Positions 24,136 through 29,427 of a stretch of 29,427 bases of DNA are shown here, in pieces. Origin of the DNA: a virus; IMG/VR virus record IMGVR_UViG_3300030104_001887, positions 1 to 29,427 of that record; one strand, given 5' to 3'. How positions within the stretch are numbered: position 1 is the first letter of the stretch; every line of letters begins with the position of its first letter. The position numbers and the translations under genes were made by a program. The notes under the pieces were generated by a model. It saw only the letters and a program-made list of their open reading frames with translations, did no database searches and had not been told where the DNA came from.

Positions 24136-24525
24136 ATGATTTTAATAACTTTAAACTTAACAGATATAAATACTTCTTTACAAGTTGGTGATTTAGTATA
24201 TGCTAGAGAAACTATGACACAAGTTGGGGCAAGTAATCCACAAACAGGCCCAGATGCTTCTACGGGTACTGGATCAAATCATTTAGTAGGTGTATTAAGA
24301 AAAATTGAAGATCAAGGCGGTTTGTTTAGATTATTTGTTGATAACGCTATGCTGGCTGGAGCTACCTACACGCCTAGCGTAAATGATTTTCTTATGTTTT
24401 CAAAATATTCTCAAGGCGATAGCGGTGTGCTTGGGTACTACGCAAGAGCTAAACTAGTAAATAACTCTCAAGATAAAGCAGAAATTTTTGCGGTTAGCAG
24501 TGAAATAATAATAAACAGTAAATAA
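24136..24525 (+). CDS. Small putative tail-module protein
   Basis: A 129-residue protein, beta-rich: ILITLNLTDINTSLQVGDLV opens a barrel-like region, followed by HLVGVLRKIEDQGGLFRLFV and TPSVNDFLMFSKYSQGDSGV, then LGYYARAKLVNNSQ and AEIFAVSSEIII. GDLVY and VGVLRKIE resemble the pattern of small virion proteins found between stabilisation and fibre-like genes in related phages. No signal peptide or catalytic motif is seen. It lies nine bases after the tail-hub stop and two bases before the next large structural gene. The most likely role is a small tail or baseplate component, from context only. Confidence 0.55.
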   Translation: MILITLNLTDINTSLQVGDLVYARETMTQVGASNPQTGPDASTGTGSNHLVGVLRKIEDQGGLFRLFVDNAMLAGATYTPSVNDFLMFSKYSQGDSGVLGYYARAKLVNNSQDKAEIFAVSSEIIINSK

Positions 24526-24527
24526 AC

Positions 24528-26519
24528 ATGGCGTACGAAGATAAAAACCCGTTTGTAAAATTAAAAAATGGTGTAAAGGCTCCAGCTGGATTTCATTATA
24601 TGCCTAATGGTAAGTTAATGTCTGATGCTGACCACGTTGCTATGCATGGTTATATTGAAAAGAAAATTAAAAATATAAGTATTCCTGCTAAAGATATAAA
24701 TTATCTTGGAGAAACTAAATCGTTTACAGTAACTGGAGATACGGGCGCTATTTTTAGTTTAGAAATTTATGACGACGCAGCTGGAAGCCCTACTCTTAAT
24801 CCTAGTTATTACAATTTTAAAACTAAAACTTGGTCTACAGAAAAATCTGGACTGTACAATATAGAACTAACAGGAAACTATACTTTTTCAGTTACATTTC
24901 CTAAAGTAGAATTTACAGACGCAACTTGTGATTATAATAACGATCCTACTATTACTCATGATGATGATAATGGTAAAATTGTAGCTGGAATGACTGTTAC
25001 TGGCACTGGTATACCGGCTGGAGCTACTGTTAGTAGTGTTACTAGTGACACCGAGTTTGAACTATCTGCATCAACAACTGGAGGTTCTGTTACAAATGGA
25101 ACACTTACGTTTGCTGGTATAAAAAAATATACTATAGATTTACTAGCTAAAACAGCGCAAAACATACGAACAAGTCACGTTGCTTTATCTGAAGTAAGAA
25201 ATGCTGATCAAAGTATTAATTTAAACAAGTCTATAGGTTCTGATTCAGATTTACTAAAAAAAATAATATATCAAGATATAAAGAAAACTTTAACGTTATC
25301 TTGTATAGCCCCATCTCTTTATTCAACAAGCGCGGATATTGTTAAGGGTTCAACTAGTAGTAGTAATAGAATTATACTTGATAGTGTTATAAATCAAAAT
25401 ATTGTGAGAGTTGGTGATAAAGCAACTACAACTGGTGTTGCTTCTAGTGTACATGCGTTAGTTACTAAAACAAATCCTGATAATGATAATACTCGTGAAA
25501 TAGAAATTTCTATATCTGACAGTGCTACTAACGACGCTGCTATAACATTTACACCTCCGTTTAACGGAATGACGCCTCACGGTACAGATAGTACTAGTGG
25601 AGTAGCTACATTTAACTTATCTTCGTCTGCAAGCATACAAGTACCATTTAGCATTACTTGCACGGCTTTAACAGGAAGAACGTTTTCTGTAATTAGAACT
25701 CCTAATGTAAATGATTTATGTGCTTTTACAACTGTTGATATATCAACGGCTGGTTTAGCAATACCAGGAGAAAGCGCTGGAAGTTTTCATAGATGGCCAA
25801 TTGATAATATAGCAAATCTATTTGAAGGTATGGTTTTAGATCCAGCAAGAAGCGGTACTGGCGCTAACACAACTACGCCTGCTACTATATCTAGGTATTT
25901 ATCAACTACAACAAAAACAGAAATTAATGAGCGTAAATATTATAATGATGTTAAAACTGTTACAATAAAAGATGTTGAAGTTAGTGGCGTTGATTCTTTT
26001 GGTAATGATGTTACTGCTGTAGATAGAAACGGAGATATAACTGCTCAAGTAGGTAATATTACTTTTAATAAACAACAAGCTGATGCTTTTAAAGATGATA
26101 CTAATGTTAGGTTGTTTGCATATGGGCCTAATGGAATAAAAAAATTAACTGGAATGAACGTTTCGTTAAGCAATGTTGTTATAACACCAACACAAATATC
26201 AACAACAACAACATCAGCGGTAAGTGCTAGTACTAGCATACCACTTACAGAAGTTGGTAATATTAGTTCAGCCCAAACTTTACGTGGCATTGGTATAAAT
26301 CCTTCTGTTGCCGCTCCTACTGTTACATCAAAACCTGCTGTTAGCGGTGGAGCCACTATTACGGCTAGCGCTGCTCAAACATTAGAAGAAGGTGCAACGT
26401 TGTTTTTTGACGGAGCAAGTAATATAGTAACTATAACAGGGACGATTAATATAGACAATATGGCTCTTAGCGATACTACTTTATATTTTGACGTAGAAAG
26501 GTTCCTAACCGCAGTATAA
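24528..26519 (+). CDS. Putative tail fibre or surface structural protein
   Basis: A 663-residue Thr/Ser/Ala/Asp-rich protein. The N-terminus AYEDKNPFVKLKNGVKAPAG followed by FHYMPNGKLMSDADHVAMHG looks like an attachment segment. The rest is repetitive beta structure with no signal peptide, including GMTVTGTGIPAGATVSSVTS (~154-173), a motif frequent in phage fibre and decoration proteins, and a low-complexity Thr/Ser-rich stretch TPTQISTTTTSAVSASTSIP. It is a candidate for receptor contact or a virion appendage. A tail-fibre function follows from length, composition and position after the tail hub, not from a recognised domain; no chaperone or endosialidase motif is visible. Confidence 0.55.
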   Translation: MAYEDKNPFVKLKNGVKAPAGFHYMPNGKLMSDADHVAMHGYIEKKIKNISIPAKDINYLGETKSFTVTGDTGAIFSLEIYDDAAGSPTLNPSYYNFKTKTWSTEKSGLYNIELTGNYTFSVTFPKVEFTDATCDYNNDPTITHDDDNGKIVAGMTVTGTGIPAGATVSSVTSDTEFELSASTTGGSVTNGTLTFAGIKKYTIDLLAKTAQNIRTSHVALSEVRNADQSINLNKSIGSDSDLLKKIIYQDIKKTLTLSCIAPSLYSTSADIVKGSTSSSNRIILDSVINQNIVRVGDKATTTGVASSVHALVTKTNPDNDNTREIEISISDSATNDAAITFTPPFNGMTPHGTDSTSGVATFNLSSSASIQVPFSITCTALTGRTFSVIRTPNVNDLCAFTTVDISTAGLAIPGESAGSFHRWPIDNIANLFEGMVLDPARSGTGANTTTPATISRYLSTTTKTEINERKYYNDVKTVTIKDVEVSGVDSFGNDVTAVDRNGDITAQVGNITFNKQQADAFKDDTNVRLFAYGPNGIKKLTGMNVSLSNVVITPTQISTTTTSAVSASTSIPLTEVGNISSAQTLRGIGINPSVAAPTVTSKPAVSGGATITASAAQTLEEGATLFFDGASNIVTITGTINIDNMALSDTTLYFDVERFLTAV

Positions 26520-26567
26520 AGTAAAAAAACAGCAAAAGCTGTGATAATAAATAACAAACAATAAGAT

Positions 26568-27383
26568 ATGGCAAAAGGTAGAAAAGTTGGTCCTGGACAG
26601 TTTCTTAAAAGAAGTCCAAACAGGTTTATAGAACAGCTTGTTGGTGGGGTGTCTAATATTATAGGTGGTAGTAGAGCATTGAAAAGAGGTAAAAGGGCTC
26701 AAAGCGCAGCGGAAGCAGAGTTAAGAGAGCAAAGAGCGGCTTACGAAGGTTTAGATACTAGTAATTTAGCTGCTAACGCTATAAATCCATATGCAAACAT
26801 ACAAACTCAGTTTGAAAACACGTTTGAGGATTTAACAGTAAATCAACAACAAGCTCAGTTTCAAGCCCAACAAGGTGCTCAGCAAAGGTCAAATATAATG
26901 CAAGGACTAAGAGGAGCAGCTGGTGGAAGTGGAATAGCTGGTCTTGCACAAGCAATGGCTAACCAAGGTCAATTAGCAACTCAACAAGCATCGGCGTCTA
27001 TAGGTCAACAAGAAGCAGCTAATCAAAGAGCAATGGCTCAAGGTGCGGCTGGAGTACAGCGAATGGAAGCAGCAGCACAAGCAAGGATGGGTCAAGGCGA
27101 GCAAATAAGACAACAAGCAATGTTAAAAGGAGCTGCTGACGCTAGAGGTTTAGAGTATCAAAAAACAACAAATTTACTTGGCATGGCAAGTGGAGAATTA
27201 CAAGCGGCTAATAAAGCAGTTGAAGCTGCAAGAGCACAAAGAGCAAGTGGTTGGTCTGCTGCAATAGGTGGTGTAGCTAGTGCTGGTATGGCTGTTGCTA
27301 CTGGTGGTATGTCAGGATTAGGACAAGCAGCGCTAGGTCAAGAAGTAACACCAACAAACGATTCATTGTTTGGAGGAATGTAG
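26568..27383 (+). CDS. Putative internal virion (ejection) protein, Ala/Gln-rich
   Basis: A 271-residue helical protein of low complexity, rich in Ala, Gln and Gly. It has a basic start (KGRKVGPGQFLKRSPNRF), then SNIIGGSRALKRGKRAQSAA, a long helical region with NPYANIQTQFENTFEDLTVN, QQQAQFQAQQGAQQRSNIMQ, GLRGAAGGSGIAGLAQAMAN, and a C-terminal Gly/Ala hydrophobic segment (SAAIGGVASAGMAVATGGMS, ~225-250) that could insert in membranes. The composition and position resemble small ejection proteins such as T7 gp14 and P22 gp7, which leave the capsid before the DNA. It follows the fibre-like gene after a 48-base A-rich spacer. The assignment rests on composition and context. Confidence 0.7.
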   Translation: MAKGRKVGPGQFLKRSPNRFIEQLVGGVSNIIGGSRALKRGKRAQSAAEAELREQRAAYEGLDTSNLAANAINPYANIQTQFENTFEDLTVNQQQAQFQAQQGAQQRSNIMQGLRGAAGGSGIAGLAQAMANQGQLATQQASASIGQQEAANQRAMAQGAAGVQRMEAAAQARMGQGEQIRQQAMLKGAADARGLEYQKTTNLLGMASGELQAANKAVEAARAQRASGWSAAIGGVASAGMAVATGGMSGLGQAALGQEVTPTNDSLFGGM

Positions 27384-27404
27384 TAGATTATAAAAAATAA
27401 TAAT

Positions 27405-28508
27405 ATGGCAAAAAAACAAAGTAATACGGGTGTATTTGAAAGAGCGGGCTACGCTTTAGGCGCTGCTAACTTAACAATGGAGCATCATGACTATGTTAAA
27501 TCTCTTAAACAAAACATAACGTTTGCAATGGAGGATAACAAGAAAAAAGAAGAAGAAAATCCATACGGTTTACCTTATGAAAAAATGGGTGGTAATACTA
27601 CTACTGATACAGATAATTTTATAATTGATGTTTCTGACGAGATAAAAGAACTTACAGCAATAGAAGTTGGTGGTAAATATGATATGGGTGATGGCGTTAT
27701 GGGTACTTATACAGAAGAAGATGTTAGAAACACTAGAGATAAAATTGATCAATTAAACCTTCAAATACAAAACCATAGTAATCATTTAGAAGAAAAAGTA
27801 AATTTATCTGCTGAAATAAAAAATAGAGGAATTTCACAATCTGCATCACTAGAACAACAACAAAACTATCAACTTTTAATTGGTCAAAACTACGGTGAAA
27901 ACGGTTTAAAACAAAAACTAGATAAAGATCCAAAAAGCGAAAGCTATGGTCAATATTTATATTATGATGCAACAGTAAATAAACACGTGCCAATATCAAA
28001 TTTTAATACAGGTTCTGCATACGATCCTACTTTAGCTCAAAACATAGAAACAGATGAAAATAATATTATAGATTTTGCTAATAAAAAAGCAACAATATCA
28101 GATCCAGGTTTATGGGAAAGGCAAGAAAAGCCTAAGCTCATAAATAAAGTAAATGGTTATATAAAAGAAAATCCTAACGCTGTTAAAGACATGTTATTTG
28201 AAGAAGATGATTTTCAACCTCTATTAAATACAATGTTAAAAGATTTATATTTTCCAAAACAAACAGATACTGATTTAACAGATGCTGAAAAAGCATTTTA
28301 CTTACAATTTGCAGAAGGAACTCCAGAAGAAACTATATATAACGTTTGGAAATCAAGTGATTTATACAATACTTCTATGGAAGATCTTAAAAAAACAGAA
28401 ATTAATCCTACGTTTTTTATGAAATCATATGAAGAAATGATTGATAAAATTTTTAACGATGCTTCTCCTGAGCCTAAAGAAGAAGAGGAAGAAGGAGCAC
28501 TAAATTAA
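27405..28508 (+). CDS. Putative internal virion protein
   Basis: A 367-residue charged helical protein. The N-terminus GVFERAGYALGAANLTMEHH precedes a Lys/Glu-rich part, an Asp-rich segment with TDTDNFIIDVSDEIKELTAI, a helical stretch RDKIDQLNLQIQNHSNHLEE, and an acidic end PEPKEEEEEGALN. No known domain is recognised. It sits between the Ala/Gln-rich ejection candidate and the long final gene, the usual place for internal core proteins in podoviruses, so a similar role is inferred. It starts at TAATATG after a short A/T spacer. There is no signal peptide and no membrane span. Confidence 0.6.
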   Translation: MAKKQSNTGVFERAGYALGAANLTMEHHDYVKSLKQNITFAMEDNKKKEEENPYGLPYEKMGGNTTTDTDNFIIDVSDEIKELTAIEVGGKYDMGDGVMGTYTEEDVRNTRDKIDQLNLQIQNHSNHLEEKVNLSAEIKNRGISQSASLEQQQNYQLLIGQNYGENGLKQKLDKDPKSESYGQYLYYDATVNKHVPISNFNTGSAYDPTLAQNIETDENNIIDFANKKATISDPGLWERQEKPKLINKVNGYIKENPNAVKDMLFEEDDFQPLLNTMLKDLYFPKQTDTDLTDAEKAFYLQFAEGTPEETIYNVWKSSDLYNTSMEDLKKTEINPTFFMKSYEEMIDKIFNDASPEPKEEEEEGALN

Positions 28509-28513
28509 ATAAT

Positions 28514-29427
28514 ATGGCGGAAACATTACAGGGTATAACATTTCAAGAAATTGAAGATTCTAAAGCTAGAGGAGAACAGTCAAGGTGGAATCTTGGTCCA
28601 GATGGCGAAATGCTACCTGAAGGCTATACTATGAATGAGCTAAGCGAAGTTATTTGGGTTGGAGAAGGACCTGAGCCAATTAAAGAAGAAAAAGAAACTA
28701 CTACAACGCCAGATCCTTTACAGAAATTATTTGACCATGTTTCTAGTAAAAAATATTACACAAATTCTTATGAAGATTTTCAAGAAAGATATTCTTCTGA
28801 AGAAGAGCAAGGTAAGTTGTACGACTTTCTCAAAAACAAAAAAGCTTATACAAATTCAAAGGGTGAGTTTTTAGACAAATATTTTCCAATACCAAACGAA
28901 GAAGAAACTGTAAAAGAAAAAACAGAAGTAGAGACAGCAGTAGTAGAAACACCTGACGAAGTAGAGGTTGATGTTGAAACACCTGAGTATTCAACAAGCA
29001 AAACGTTTAGTTTCTTACAATCAGATGATAAAAAAGAATATGATATAAATATTAAAAACTTTTTTAATGCTACAGAAGATGTAGCTGTACCACAATTACA
29101 AAAAATTCTTGGTGATGATTACGAGGTGTCGCAAAGCACAATTAATATGACTAGTGAGGCTAGATTGAAAGAGTATGCGGATAATATTACTAAACAAATT
29201 AAAATAAATTCTGGCGCGATTGGTACTTATAACTGGAACGCTGCAAAAATTATACACAAAGGTACTGGTGAAGAAGTAAGAATAAACTTTGGTATTGGTG
29301 ATATTTCTAGAAACGAAGAATTAGTAGAGCAATTGTATTCTCTTGACTCTAAAAAACTTTTTGATTTTGTTAATAAAACAATGTCTGAAGAAGGTTTATC
29401 TAAAACAGAAGCTGAGTTGCAAAGTAT
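28514..29427 (+). CDS. Putative large internal virion protein, 5' part
   Basis: Open frame from ATG 28514 to the window edge, 304 residues visible, with no stop. It begins MAETLQGITFQEIEDSKARG; residues ~68-125 have two related motifs, KKYYTNSYEDFQERY and KKAYTNSKGEFLDKYF, in a helical context (EEEQGKLYDFLKN between them). I associate such YTxS..F...F repeats with the start of very long internal virion proteins in marine podoviruses. An acidic linker (PNEEETVKEKTEVETAVVET) precedes FSFLQSDDKKEYDINIKNFF and a mixed alpha/beta region. A short 71-residue frame at 28659-28874 in another frame is spurious. The role (DNA ejection, perhaps with a lytic domain further on) is inferred; the enzymatic part would be beyond the edge. 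Confidence 0.65.
   Translation, partial: MAETLQGITFQEIEDSKARGEQSRWNLGPDGEMLPEGYTMNELSEVIWVGEGPEPIKEEKETTTTPDPLQKLFDHVSSKKYYTNSYEDFQERYSSEEEQGKLYDFLKNKKAYTNSKGEFLDKYFPIPNEEETVKEKTEVETAVVETPDEVEVDVETPEYSTSKTFSFLQSDDKKEYDINIKNFFNATEDVAVPQLQKILGDDYEVSQSTINMTSEARLKEYADNITKQIKINSGAIGTYNWNAAKIIHKGTGEEVRINFGIGDISRNEELVEQLYSLDSKKLFDFVNKTMSEEGLSKTEAELQS

Noticed and set aside
24155-24172. TATAAATA-like sequences resembling T4 late promoters
   Set aside because: They occur within genes in an A/T-rich genome and not consistently before cluster starts, so no promoter is called.
26529-26542. ACAGC-AAAA-GCTGT hairpin between the fibre-like and ejection genes
   Set aside because: Only five base pairs and no T-run on the + strand. 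It would look like a weak terminator for the minus strand, but there is no minus-strand gene to end here.
28659-28874. 71-residue Lys-rich frame near the right edge
   Set aside because: It lies wholly within the long open frame from 28514 in a different phase and reads as low-complexity shadow sequence.
1-29427. CRISPR arrays, tRNA genes, integrase or attachment sites, insertion sequences, or a diversity-generating retroelement
   Set aside because: No regularly spaced repeats, cloverleaf with CCA-end pattern, recombinase, transposase or reverse transcriptase was seen; gaps between genes are all shorter than about 75 bases.

Overview
This window is a stretch of a tailed double-stranded DNA phage genome, roughly one third GC by eye. 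It very probably infects a marine flavobacterium or another member of the Bacteroidota. About 30 closely packed genes all lie on the + strand. No gap between genes exceeds about 75 bases, and there are no tRNA genes, CRISPR arrays, integrases or insertion sequences. Three things point to the host: (i) start codons have no Shine-Dalgarno sequence, only A/T-rich leaders, and seven genes begin with ATTATG; (ii) the largest virion protein ends in GCTDPxAxNYNPxA repeats, typical of Bacteroidota surface and secreted proteins; (iii) the head and neck gene set resembles crAss-like and related Bacteroidota podoviruses. That family placement comes from recognised sequence patterns, not from a search.

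Layout. 1-1419: the 3' part of a phage groEL followed by an overlapping groES. 1491-5236: a virion-like protein, a winged-helix-like protein, small basic or polar proteins, a putative HExxH zinc metallopeptidase, two small membrane proteins (one a GTA-type 3TM holin candidate) and a second virion-like protein. 5267-6654: small conserved genes, including a 23-residue CPCPIC peptide not found by usual length cut-offs, a protein that looks like two GroES-like folds in tandem, and a terminase-small-subunit candidate. 6654-14012: the head module, with large terminase, portal, acidic scaffold-like protein and major capsid protein. 14013-15158: a strong UUCG-capped terminator, a conserved unknown gene, a second UNCG-capped hairpin and a small CGC-motif protein. 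15165-26519: neck and tail proteins, including a 2,260-residue stabilisation/tail-hub protein. 26568-29427: internal (ejection-type) virion proteins, the last running off the window.

How it fits together. This is a late, structural region. The terminase packages DNA through the portal into a capsid built from the major capsid protein on a probable acidic scaffold. Connector proteins and the large tail-hub protein close the neck and form a short tail. There is no tape measure, sheath or tail-tube gene, which fits a podovirus. Ala/Gln-rich and acidic internal proteins are probably ejected with the DNA. The phage brings its own folding machinery (GroEL, GroES and the tandem GroES-like protein), presumably for its very large virion proteins.

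The most noteworthy points are the chaperonin set (reversed EL-ES order, lost inter-ring contact residues, a second co-chaperonin-like gene beside the terminase), the CPCPIC micropeptide, the metallopeptidase beside holin-like genes, the two UNCG hairpins around one gene, and the Asp-rich linker plus Bacteroidota-type repeats on the tail-hub protein.
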